64,000 nucleotides of DNA from Chondrus crispus (Eukaryota; Rhodophyta; Florideophyceae; Gigartinales; Gigartinaceae), in contig NW_005179133.1 in assembly GCF_000350225.1 (NCBI RefSeq), forward strand, positions 1 to 64,000, written 5' to 3'. The notes under the pieces are model-generated. The model did no database searches, was not told the origin of the DNA, and saw nothing but the letters and a program-made list of their open reading frames with translations. Positions within the stretch are counted from its first letter, which is position 1. The number at the start of each line of letters is the position of its first letter. Shown here in pieces: positions 1 to 9,700 of this stretch. The position numbers and the translations under genes are program-made.

Positions 1-1347
1 GCAGGAACCCCTGAAGAGAAACCCAAGGCACGGCTAGTCGTACAGGGCCATACAGATCGGGACAAGTTTAACGTAATCCACGACTCAACGGCACTGCACC
101 AAAGGTCAATTCGGATAATTGTGTCCATGGCGGCATCAGAGAAGTTCAAGATTTGGTCGCATGACATCACCCAGGCATACCTACAATCCGAATTCCCTCT
201 GAAGCGCGAAGTGTACCTTCGCTCACCACCCGAACTGAAACTTGCCAAGGACCGCGTACTGAAGCTGATCAAACCCCTCTACGGGCTATCCGAGAGCGGC
301 GACTACTGGGGATCGACCAGCAGCAGACACCACACTCTTGATCTAGGTATGCGACAGACCTGCGGCGATCTTAGTCTGTACTATCGGAGGAAAGGTGGAA
401 AATTGATCGGATTGTCGGGGGTAAGAGTTGACGACACATTACAGTGCGGAGATCAACATTTTTGGGAAGAGACGAAACGCACAATGGATATGTTCAAGAG
501 CACAGAGCGAGTTCAACAGAACATAAATTTCTGCGGGATACACGTAGACGTCAACGAGGGGCCGGGCAGCGGTTTTGTAATGTCCCAAAGAGACTACGTC
601 ATTAAGCTGACCCCGCTAGTTACGCACGCCGACTACTCGCAGTTCAGAAGCATGAGAGCCAAGCTAGCTTGGCTGACCAACACACGGCCAGATATTGCCT
701 GTGCCGTTGCGAAGCTGACTCAGGTGAGAGAGGGAGAGTTCAATCTTGAGGCGATCAAGGAAGCTAACTCAGTCGTGAAGCATGTGAGGAAGGACAAGAA
801 TCTAGGGATAGTGCACCCCCATCTCGACCCGGAATCGACAGAGATAATCGCTTTCTCCGACGCCGCCCTTGGGAACAACCGGGACCTATCCAGTCAGATC
901 GGCTACGTTATCATACTTCGCGATCGCTATGGGGCAGCCAACATCCTTGAATACTCGAGCAAGAAATGCAGGAGAGTAACGCACTCCTCACTCGCGGGGG
1001 AAATTATGGGGTTCTCATTCGCATTCGATGCGGCTTTTATCATAAAGCATGACCTCGAGGAAATTACCACGCGAACGTTTCCGTTGAAAATGATGACGGA
1101 TAGCCGCGCACTCTTCGATATGGTCACTCGAAACTCATACTCCACTGAGAGGCGCCTTATGATAGATATGGCAGCTATCCGTCAATCATATCAGCGCCGT
1201 GAAATCGATGGGATCGCTCATATACCGGGGCCAACCAACCCCGCAGACGCTATGACAAAGGTGGGCCAGAATGGCGTGTTGGCAAATTTGATGCAAGGAA
1301 GGCTGACAATGGAGCCAAGGCAGTGGGTCACTCGCACGCAGGATTAG
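1..1347 (+). CDS. Ty1/copia pol, C-terminal part (reverse transcriptase and RNase H), element A
   Basis: The frame is open from the first base of the window to the TAG at 1345-1347, so this is the 3' part of a longer gag-pol. Reverse transcriptase is recognised from HDITQAYLQSEF (first catalytic Asp) and a VDD box at about 430. The residue before VDD is Arg rather than the usual Tyr. RNase H of the copia type follows (FSDAALGNNRDLSSQ, then the EYSSKKCRRV and MMTDSRALFD motifs). It would copy the element RNA into cDNA in the virus-like particle. The same protein is encoded by element B on the other strand, but here the frame is intact where B has lost one G. The 5' part lies outside the window. 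Confidence 0.93.
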   Translation, partial: AGTPEEKPKARLVVQGHTDRDKFNVIHDSTALHQRSIRIIVSMAASEKFKIWSHDITQAYLQSEFPLKREVYLRSPPELKLAKDRVLKLIKPLYGLSESGDYWGSTSSRHHTLDLGMRQTCGDLSLYYRRKGGKLIGLSGVRVDDTLQCGDQHFWEETKRTMDMFKSTERVQQNINFCGIHVDVNEGPGSGFVMSQRDYVIKLTPLVTHADYSQFRSMRAKLAWLTNTRPDIACAVAKLTQVREGEFNLEAIKEANSVVKHVRKDKNLGIVHPHLDPESTEIIAFSDAALGNNRDLSSQIGYVIILRDRYGAANILEYSSKKCRRVTHSSLAGEIMGFSFAFDAAFIIKHDLEEITTRTFPLKMMTDSRALFDMVTRNSYSTERRLMIDMAAIRQSYQRREIDGIAHIPGPTNPADAMTKVGQNGVLANLMQGRLTMEPRQWVTRTQD

Positions 1348-1645
1348 GGATAGGAGCAATGGCGTCTGAGATGGTGTGCAAAAAAAACATCAGGGCATTG
1401 CAGGCCTGGAGATTGAGTTGAGCACGAGACTATGAAAGGCATCGCCGTCTCGACCAGCCCGGAATGAGGCGTTATGCTACGACCCGTGAGGGGTTTTTGA
1501 CGTGACATTGCTTGTCAAGACTCAAAAGGACTCAGGGGGCAGGATAAAAAAAGGAAAACATGCAACATTTTTCTTATAGGAAAGCAAAACCGGCAGAGCA
1601 AAAACGGTACACAGCAGTGTCAACTGTCTTAAGGATCTCGGACAT

Positions 1646-1659
1646 AAAAAAATGGGGTG
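1646..1659 (+). promoter_or_regulatory. Polypurine tract of element A
   Basis: An A-run followed by TGGGGTG abuts the first base of the 3' LTR. This is the expected position for the primer of plus-strand DNA synthesis. The stretch 1348-1645 between the pol stop and this tract has no open reading frame of note. It is repeated in element B (6438-6749, opposite strand). Confidence 0.75.
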
Positions 1660-2188
1660 TGTCGTTTGACGCACCATGTCTGTACTTTGTTGGGAGCAAC
1701 CACAAGGGGCGACATAATAGATAACTTGCGAGGTTTTTATTGATTCAGGGAGATACATACATTGCTGGACTACAGTACCGACAGCAATGAATCATATGTG
1801 GATCCCAAGTGTAACGGCAGAGGGAGAATAACGCCATGCCACTCGATCCAGCTGCAGACGGGTAGCATAAGAAGCAAACGGATAGCTGGAAGGCATTTCG
1901 GGCAACTGGACAGTGCTACGAGGCTCTGGAACGGAAAAGCAAATTGCATGGATATCGGATATATAAGGCTTCTAGGTAACTCTACAAAAAACACTCAGCG
2001 GTAGATCCCCCCCGAGAATTCCTCTGTACTCAGTCACCAAGTAGGCCTGAGTGCGGTAGGAACAAGGAGGTGAACGGTAAACTCTATCAGTCCAAACATT
2101 GGCAGTGAATCAAAGCACAGAAGAACAGTATTCCCCCTTTCGACTGCGTTTAGGTTTTTCGTCAGGTTCGACAATAGTCTGAACATCA
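1660..2188 (+). repeat. 3' LTR of copia element A (529 bp)
   Basis: The repeat begins TGTCGTTTGACG, ends GAACATCA, and has the same length and almost the same sequence as the two LTRs of element B. A TATATAAG box near 1958 is a likely promoter core. It carries the two variant bases found in B's 5' LTR (11813-12341) and not those in B's 3' LTR (5909-6437), although all three belong to one family. It is followed by GCCGT, which matches the flank of B's 5' LTR. Confidence 0.93.
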
Positions 2189-2193
2189 GCCGT
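2189..2193 (+). other. Target-site duplication half, GCCGT
   Basis: These five bases directly follow the 3' LTR of A. The same five bases (read on the minus strand, 12346-12342) directly precede the 5' LTR of element B. The sequence on the other side of B is different (AAACG, 5904-5908). Hence the halves of one duplication now lie on two different elements. Confidence 0.7.
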
Positions 2194-2233
2194 ACCCTTG
2201 GTACTTCCTGCATTATACATTGGCGTAGTGCAT

Positions 2234-2762
2234 ACTGTATCTACCAGATACAGTCTGTAACATATAAAACCTGTCCGTCTATATACTTTTCAGTCGGTCG
2301 TCTTCGCGACTTTTGATAAATAGGTACAGGAATAGTGCGCCGTTCGAGTGTCCGCAGCAGTAGCTAATAGAGGTGAATCTTCGGATCTACCCGAGACCTG
2401 GATTTGTTTATCGAATCTGTATATTGCACATGTGAGGACATTGCGTCACAGATCATGCACATGCACATATCCATCTGTAACATATAAGGTCAGGTCAAAA
2501 TACTGCACTGAGTGGGACTGCAACTTACAGTCCCACTCAGTGCAGTACAGTATTTTGATCGTTTGCGTAGTCCCATGGGGACTACGCAAACACATGAATT
2601 GACAGAATGTCCGCGTGGTTGCCGTCGCATTTCATAAAGACCGAATTTTTTGGAATATTTATTTGCTAATGTGTATTCACTGTCTGCCTACTGTGTTATA
2701 CAGTACCAACTTGGTACTGTATAACACAGTAGGCAGACAGTACCCAAGGGTACCCTTGGGTA
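2234..2762. repeat. Cluster of perfect inverted repeats (hairpins)
   Basis: Five near-perfect foldbacks occur within 530 bp. They are 9-bp arms at 2234-2242/2246-2254, 19-bp arms at 2502-2520/2528-2546 (extendable through AAAATA/TATTTT), 14-bp arms at 2561-2574/2578-2591, 31-bp arms at 2679-2709/2711-2741 with a 1-nt spacer, and a 22-bp self-palindrome at 2741-2762. No reading frame of interest crosses them. GTAC, TACAGTA and TACTGTA words recur in the arms. Terminal inverted repeats of a larger transposon were looked for and not seen. Confidence 0.9.
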
Positions 2763-3340
2763 CAGTACGAAGGGTACATCATTAGGGGACCACTCCAGAA
2801 GATCCCGTAAATCAAGAGCAATTCCGAAAGAGCTAACTATTCACGATAAGCGTCTATGATACTCTACACTTGAGTTTCACTCGCAGCACCATTCACGTGG
2901 CTCTCACAGCGCAAATGGAGGACATGACAAAACTGCATGTTTCCTGTTCATGCATACCCCAACGAATAGATGAGCTCTCTTGCTGTGTTCGACCTTTCTA
3001 AATTTTGGTTCTTGCTTTTCTGACTTGCTCCGATACTCTCGCATATCTCTATACTGTTGTACAGTATCCAAACTTGCATTTCATGTGACAAATCTCCAGA
3101 AGGGCACTTCTCTGATATACTTGAATGAAGCAAATCCACGAAAAAGGCTTTTTTACCATGAAACGAAAGCTGCATTTCTCAGGAGAAAAACTTCGCCACC
3201 CACATTCACATTTATCACCTATCCGCGATTTTTCAATGTCCGAAAGTATTCAGATACAACAGCACTGTCACTGGAGCAAATCTGCAGTCAAACTTCTCTC
3301 ACGCTTCATTCTGTTGTGAAAATCAGGACTCTTGGATCAG

Positions 3341-3349
3341 TATATAAAC
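3341..3349 (+). promoter_or_regulatory. TATA box of the 3433 gene
   Basis: TATATAAAC lies 92 bp before the ATG at 3433. The paralogous gene on the minus strand has a TATA stretch about 100 bp before its own ATG, so both position and motif are shared. Confidence 0.65.
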
Positions 3350-3432
3350 AAGAAGTGAGTCCTGATGCTACTTGCCTTTGCCACTTCACTACAGCATCAG
3401 TCCAGTCACCAACTATTTCCTCAGAACTCATC

Positions 3433-4170
3433 ATGAAAATCGTTATGCTTTCCCTCGGTGTCTATCTTTTGTTTACCATTTCATCAGCCTGCTCAATAGA
3501 CAGGCGTGGAAATGCTGTCAGGGAGAGGTTCTCCATGATTGGTGCTTGTGCACCCGCTATTATCGAGATTCGCTTGCAATGCACCTGCGGACTACTTGAC
3601 CAACTCGGTCTGCTTACAAATTTTGCGCGACGTTTATGTCTCCAACTGTTCCCTGACCCTAGTGTATGGCTGCAGGCATGCAAGCCGCGAGAGAGAAGAC
3701 TATCTAGCCGACTTACTCGTGGCTCTGGAAGAAGACCATCTCTTCAAGCACCAGCTATTCGTAGACTACCTTCTGTTAGGTTCGTGTCGTCGGCAGCCAA
3801 CAATTGCTTCCAGAGTCTCCCAGTGCGGACGCCTTTACCGGCATTCACCCGACTACCGGCCGCCACAAGAAGGCCCTTCGTCAGCAGGAGTCTAATTGCT
3901 ATCAGAATGCACAGTGGCCCCCCCGTTTTGAGAAAGACGTCCATGAAGAAGACGATCATGCCGGGGGATAAAGAAAAGTCTTTCCCTGATTCCGTTGTGC
4001 AGGCGAACTTCGACTTGGAGAACTCTCTCAAACAGATAGTGACGAACGACGGTTTGATTGCTGACATAGAAAAATGCGTGAAATGCATGACGTGCTTACA
4101 GATGAAGAATTGCGTACGCGTAACAATTTCGCCGATCCCGTCGATCCCATCGTTGGAAGCGGTGGCATGA
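3433..4170 (+). pseudogene. Secreted Cys-rich protein, paralogue of 16735-17343; probably frameshifted
   Basis: The single open frame encodes 245 residues. Residues 1-19 form a signal peptide (hydrophobic core, then SSA before Cys20). Cysteines at 20, 39, 50, 52, 69 and 83 keep the same 11-2-17-14 spacing as in the paralogue. Shared blocks include LQC-x-CG, LGLL, LFP-x-P and WL-x2-C. The C-terminus ends in a C-x2-C-x2-C-x5-C cluster (EKCVKCMTC) found almost unchanged in the paralogue. Between about 3690 and 3800 the +1 frame is the protein-like one (DYLADLLVALEED) and resembles the paralogue's middle (DLVACRLFARL), while the open frame there is Arg/Ser/Pro-rich. Two compensating frameshifts are therefore likely. 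Function unknown. A possible poly(A) signal AATAAA lies at 4558. It sits inside the segment bounded by copia copies A and B. Confidence 0.75.
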
Positions 4171-4601
4171 GACAGGCCTGAAACAGTATTTTCAGAGGGG
4201 CCCATTACATTTAGTTTTTGCCAGAAATTGGCTCCTCCTTCCTTCTTCCCAGTAATGCACCAAAAATGTTTCGCTACATGTGTGGCGGAGAGTTTGTCGT
4301 AAGGTCTCGGAATGGTTTTCAACTTTTTGCAATATGTCTTTTTAGAGTTCCAAGTCACGCAACGCTATGTGATTCACGATCAAAGGGGAATGAGAAGCGA
4401 TTGGATGCAGCAGCAGCTCGAGAAACATAAAACAAACCTGGCGAATATGTTGGCGAGGGGCTCCAGGGCATCTCTGTAGGTCTGGTAGGTGAGAGAGTTG
4501 GGTTGAAAAGGGCCATCGTAAGCAGCGGTGCCGCCGTGTGACTGTGTTTTCTTTGAAAATAAAGGTTCGGCACCTGTTCGATGTCCTTTTATTGAAAGAG
4601 A

Positions 4602-4753
4602 GGTTCCATGTCGCGGGTTTATCTAAACTCCAAGGGTTCGTGAGACAGAGGGAGGTTCACTGTCGCGGACCTGTCTAGACTCCACGAGTCCGCGAGACAG
4701 AGGGGTTCACTGTCGCGGGCTTATCCAAACCCCATGAGCTCGCGAGACTGTAA
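4602..4753. repeat. Three tandem ~50-bp units, each able to fold
   Basis: Units start at 4602, 4654 and 4704, each beginning GGTTC(A/C)C(A)TGTCGCGG and ending in CGCGAGAC(AG) or a close variant. Within a unit the GTCGCGG arm pairs with the (C)CGCGAGAC arm across about 20 nt. Positions in the stems vary together in part between units (GCGGAC with GTCCGC; GCGGGC with GCTCGC). A second short duplication (GTCTATCCAGCAATGT twice) follows at 4789-4831. No homology is recognised. Confidence 0.75.
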
Positions 4754-4869
4754 GAGTACGGACTGTAATACCTACAAGGTAAGAGGTGGTCTATCCAGCA
4801 ATGTCCTACGATTGCGTCTATCCAGCAATGTAAAACCAATTTGGTAGTTGCGCAGCCGGGCACCGCCGG

Positions 4870-5286
4870 CTACACGCCGGTAGTCTCAAGATCGGCGAGG
4901 TCATTTAGGAATACAGAGTTGGGGCCAACGTGTTGCGTTGCACCGCAGAAGAATTTGCTCCAGGTTTCTGGGGCGTTGAAGGTAGTGGGGTCTGCGTACG
5001 ATGAGAGGATTTCGTCCGATTGGGAGGGACCGACGACGATTCGAGGGTGCGCATAAGGTTGGAGTTCGGCTGGAGATGCGAGCATAGGATGGAGGGAACC
5101 GAATAGGGCAGGATGGACGGCAGTAGCTTCAGTGTCGGAGAATGTTGAAGCAGTGACATCAGAAGAAGGGAGAGGGATTTCGGGAAGTGAGGGTGAATGG
5201 ATGCGTGGGGCGGCTTGAACTGAGAGTATGGAGAGGGAGATTATGAGAGAGAGGAAGGGAAAGATGAAGGGAGAGTGGGGTGACAT
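4870..5286 (-). CDS. Hypothetical small secreted protein (138 aa)
   Basis: The start is the ATG at 5286-5284, because it is followed at once by a strong signal peptide (SPFIFPFLSLIISLSIL, then VQA before APRIH). The remainder is Ser/Pro/Thr-rich, with a more ordered C-terminal third (WSKFFCGATQHVGPNSVFLN) and only one cysteine. No domain is recognised. No clear TATA box is seen upstream, where GT-rich simple repeats begin. An overlapping frame of 84 codons is considered a shadow. Whether it is expressed cannot be judged. Confidence 0.4.
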   Translation of the reverse strand: MSPHSPFIFPFLSLIISLSILSVQAAPRIHSPSLPEIPLPSSDVTASTFSDTEATAVHPALFGSLHPMLASPAELQPYAHPRIVVGPSQSDEILSSYADPTTFNAPETWSKFFCGATQHVGPNSVFLNDLADLETTGV

Positions 5287-5395
5287 TGGTGCTGTGTAAG
5301 TGAAGCCGAGAAGGTTCCGTGAATACAACCTGGAGTACAGAATAGATTAGTGAATAGGCTGGAGAGTTAGGGATGGGAGATGCGGGAATGAGTGA

Positions 5396-5460
5396 GTAGT
5401 GAGGTGGTAGTGGTGAGGTGGTAGTGGTGAGTGGGTGGTGGTGAGTGGGCGGTTTGTTGA
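5396..5460. repeat. GT-rich minisatellite
   Basis: GAGGTGGTAGTGGT-type units of about 14-18 bp are repeated, producing His/Thr/Pro-rich spurious frames on the minus strand. The stretch 5287-5903 holds no gene I can support. Confidence 0.7.
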
Positions 5461-5903
5461 ATGGGTTGCTGATGTGGGTGGGATGGGAATGTTGTAAATG
5501 GAGGTGTGAGGGCGGGGCTTATATTGATGCAAGGTATGGGGTAAGCATGGTTGAAGCAGCATGGATAGCGGTGTGTAGATGGGAATAGGGGGCGGGGGAG
5601 GGGGGAGCAGTGCGGAAGGGGAAAGACTGGGATTTGCGACGCGACGCCACATCGGGAAGAAAGATTGAGGAGGTGAGAACGGAAGGGGATGCAGTATGTG
5701 GTGGTCACACGAGGAACAGTTGCAGAAACCGAGGTCTTGGGAGTGTGTTTCCGTTCAAATCGCATCTGACGTAATGCACGAGCAAGGAGCAAGGAGAAAG
5801 CATGGCGGCAAAGGGAAACGAAACAAGACCAAAGTGTGGCCACACACACACTAAGAACAGTGGGAACTTGATTTAGAAAGATGTGTTGTAGAAACGAGTC
5901 TCA

Positions 5904-5908
5904 AAACG
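5904..5908. other. Flank of element B 3' LTR (AAACG)
   Basis: Five bases outside the 3' LTR of B. They do not match the bases outside B's 5' LTR (ACGGC, 12342-12346), although the two LTRs differ at only two positions. This is the mismatch that signals recombination with element A. Confidence 0.65.
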
Positions 5909-6437
5909 TGATGTTCAGACTATTGTCGAACCTGACGAAAAACCTAAACGCAGTCGAAAGGGGGAATACTGTTCTGCTGTGCTTTGATTCACTGCCACTG
6001 TTTGGACTGATAGAGTTTACCGTTCACCTCCTTGTTCCTACCGCACTCAGGCCTACTTGGTGACTGAGTACAGAGGAATTCTCGGGGGGGATCTACCGCT
6101 GAGTGTTTTTTGTAGAGTTACCTAGAAGCCTTATATATCCGATATCCATGCAATTTGCTTTTCCGTTCCAGAGCCTCGTAGCACTGTCCAGTTGCCCGAA
6201 ATGCCTTCCAGCTATCCGTTTGCTTCTTATGCTACCCGTCTGCAGCTGGATCGAGTGGCATGGCGTTATTCTCCCTCTGCCGTTACACTTGGGATCCACA
6301 TATGATTCATTGCTGTCGGTACTGTAGTCCAGCAATGTATGTATCTCCCTGAATCAATAAAAACCTCGCAAGTTATCTATTATGTCGCCCCTTGTGGTTG
6401 CTCCCAACAAAGTACAGACATGGTGCGTCAAACGACA
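5909..6437 (-). repeat. 3' LTR of copia element B
   Basis: 529 bp. It differs from the 5' LTR of B by G for T near 5975 and C for A near 5993, as read on the + strand. The 3' LTR of element A shares the 5' LTR variants. The polypurine tract lies just inside at 6438-6451. Confidence 0.93.
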
Positions 6438-6749
6438 CACCCCATTTTTTTATGTCCGAGATCCTTAAGACAGTTGACACTGCTGTGTACCGTTTTTGCT
6501 CTGCCGGTTTTGCTTTCCTATAAGAAAAATGTTGCATGTTTTCCTTTTTTTATCCTGCCCCCTGAGTCCTTTTGAGTCTTGACAAGCAATGTCACGTCAA
6601 AAACCCCTCACGGGTCGTAGCATAACGCCTCATACCGGGCTGGTCGAGACGGCGATGCCTTTCATAGTCTCGTGCTCAACTCAATCTCCAGGCCTGCAAT
6701 GCCCTGATGTTTTTTTTGCACACCATCTCAGACGCCATTGCTCCTATCC

Positions 6750-9700
6750 CTAATCCTGCGTGCGAGTGACCCACTGCCTTGGCTCCATTGTCAGCCTTCC
6801 TTGCATCAAATTTGCCAACACGCCATTCTGGCCCACCTTTGTCATAGCGTCTGCGGGGTTGGTTGGCCCCGGTATATGAGCGATCCCATCGATTTCACGG
6901 CGCTGATATGATTGACGGATAGCTGCCATATCTATCATAAGGCGCCTCTCAGTGGAGTATGAGTTTCGAGTGACCATATCGAAGAGTGCGCGGCTATCCG
7001 TCATCATTTTCAACGGAAACGTTCGCGTGGTAATTTCCTCGAGGTCATGCTTTATGATAAAAGCCGCATCGAATGCGAATGAGAACCCCATAATTTCCCC
7101 CGCGAGTGAGGAGTGCGTTACTCTCCTGCATTTCTTGCTCGAGTATTCAAGGATGTTGGCTGCCCCATAGCGATCGCGAAGTATGATAACGTAGCCGATC
7201 TGACTGGATAGGTCCCGGTTGTTCCCAAGGGCGGCGTCGGAGAAAGCGATTATCTCTGTCGATTCCGGGTCGAGATGGGGGTGCACTATCCCTAGATTCT
7301 TGTCCTTCCTCACATGCTTCACGACTGAGTTAGCTTCCTTGATCGCCTCAAGGTTGAACTCTCCCTCTCTCACCTGAGTCAGCTTCGCAACGGCACAGGC
7401 AATATCTGGCCGTGTGTTGGTCAGCCAAGCTAGCTTGGCTCTCATGCTTCTGAACTGCGAGTAGTCGGCGTGCGTAACTAGCGGGGTCAGCTTAATGACG
7501 TAGTCTCTTTGGGACATTACAAAACCACTGCCCGGCCCCTCGTTGACGTCTACGCGTATCCCGCAGAAATTTATGTTCTGTTGAACTCGCTCTGTGCTCT
7601 TGAACATATCCATTGTGCGTTTCGTCTCTTCCAAAAATGTTGATCTCCGCACTGCAATGTGTCGTCAACTCTTACCCCCGACAATCCGATCAATTTTCCA
7701 CCTTTCCTCCGATAGTACAGACTAAGATCGCCGCAGGTCTGTCGCATACCTAGATCAAGAGTGTGGTGTCTGCTGCTGGTCGATCCCCAGTAGTCGCCGC
7801 TCTCGGATAGCCCGTAGAGGGGTTTGATCAGCTTCAGTACGCGGTCCTTGGCAAGTTTCAGTTCGGGTGGTGAGCGAAGGTACACTTCGCGCTTCAGAGG
7901 GAATTCGGATTGTAGGTATGCCTGGGTGATGTCATGCGACCAAATCTTGAACTTCTCTGATGCCGCCATTGACACAATTATCCGAATTGACCTTTGGTGC
8001 AGTGCCGTTGAGTCGTGGATTACGTTAAACTTGTCCCGATCTGTATGGCCCTGTACGACTAGCCGTGCCTTGGGTTTCTCTTCAGGGGTTCCTGCGTTTT
8101 TGATTGCGAGCGCGAATCGTGTGCCAAGCAGATTTGCACCCTCTGGCATATCCTTGGAGGCTACCCTTTTCCAAGTTCCCATCTTCTCTAGCCCCTCAAG
8201 CTCCTTCTTTTTCGCAGACATGAATCTTTCCTCTCTACCTCTGACGTCGTTGATCGGTACGGTCTCTGTTAAGTAGACGCCTTGATCTCCGGCGGAGTTA
8301 AAATCGTAGAAGATATTATCCTCCTCAATATCCCAGTCTGGATCTCGTTCCCAATCGTCGTCTTTCTCTGAAGCTGACTCCGTCCCAGTTGAGCTCTCTT
8401 CGGATAATGACGATTCCTCTCTTGAAATGCTTGCCCTGTTGGCGTGCAAGTCGTGGTCGTCTTCGAGATATATCTTTACGCAAGATGCATTAAAATCTCT
8501 CGCTCTGCCATTGTCCTCTGAGATCGTGATGATCTTGCCATGAACCGCGATAACTTCAAATGGGCCAGTCCAGAGGGAGTGTTTCCCTCTTTTGCGCCAT
8601 ACGAGTACTGGATCTCCTTCTGAAACGGTCGCATGAGATGAACTAGGTGTCCTCTTCTTGAGGATTGTCTTCATCCTTAGCCTGGCTGTGATTTTTTCCA
8701 TCTCTGCCCGTGCAGTCTGCATGAGATTCATGCGCTGCTCTTGCGTTGGTTGTCCACTTGGCTGTGCTGCGATCTTTGGAATAGCACCAAATACCAAAAT
8801 GGTCGGGACGAGTCCTTCCGGGCCGCAAGTATCGTTCATCGCCTTGTTAGAGATGGAGAGTATTAACTCCTTCGTGTAGCCGGGGTGGTCATGCTTCACC
8901 TTGAGATAGATCCGTCTGAGGGGATCATGGTAACGCTCTCCAGCCCCCAACGCGTTAGAGTTTTCCACAGGAGAGATTTCCACGACGACGCCGGCGTTTT
9001 CTGCGTACTCGTTCCACCGTTTGCTTGTGAAAACAGAGCCCGAGTCCGCCTTCAGTATGTCTGGAAGGCCCACATACATTGTCACCCAGCAATGCAAAAA
9101 CGTTTCCCACACGTCCTTGGTTGATTCGCCCCGCAAGAATCTAGCGGCTGAGTAATGAGTGTCGTGATCGACGACGTGTAGCAAAGGTTGGTTCTGTATC
9201 CACATGAGGTCGAGAATTGCCATTCGGTTAAAAACTATGCCCTCGGGGATTGTTGCAGTGAACCGTAGCGGCCTCGGCGCATGCAGCTGGCAGTTGCTAC
9301 ATTGCTGTGAGATGTTGTTCAGGATCTTTCTCGTTTCTGTTGTGGCGTCTCGAGGATCGGCCCGCCTGATCAGGTTGAACAGCTTCTCCGCAGAGGGATG
9401 ATAAAATCCCTGATGCATTCTCTTCAGCTCGGATACTGTAAACAATACCTCGTCTTCTCCCCATGTGTAGTACAGATGCCCTTTTTCCTTTCCAGCGGTA
9501 TGGTCCACCGGGAATTGTCGTGTACCAGCATGTCTTGCACATTGTTAACGTACAGACCGAATCGATCCAGGGCGTCCAGCCCTATCAAGAGAGGGATATC
9601 GTGCTCGACAACCTCTACCTTAAGTTCGACGTACAAGTTCCCAGGTATGGGGATTTTGATCACTAAGGTTCCCATGCTTCGAGCCCGATTTCCACCGAAA

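Noticed and set aside
5367..5849. 160-codon minus frame with a hydrophobic start
   Set aside because: The second half is simple-sequence His/Thr/Pro from the GT-rich repeat and the start has no support.
9478..9500. Programmed frameshift in copia element B (A-run before the pre-integrase domain)
   Set aside because: The heptamer is not canonical and element C of the same type is continuous there; a lost A is simpler.
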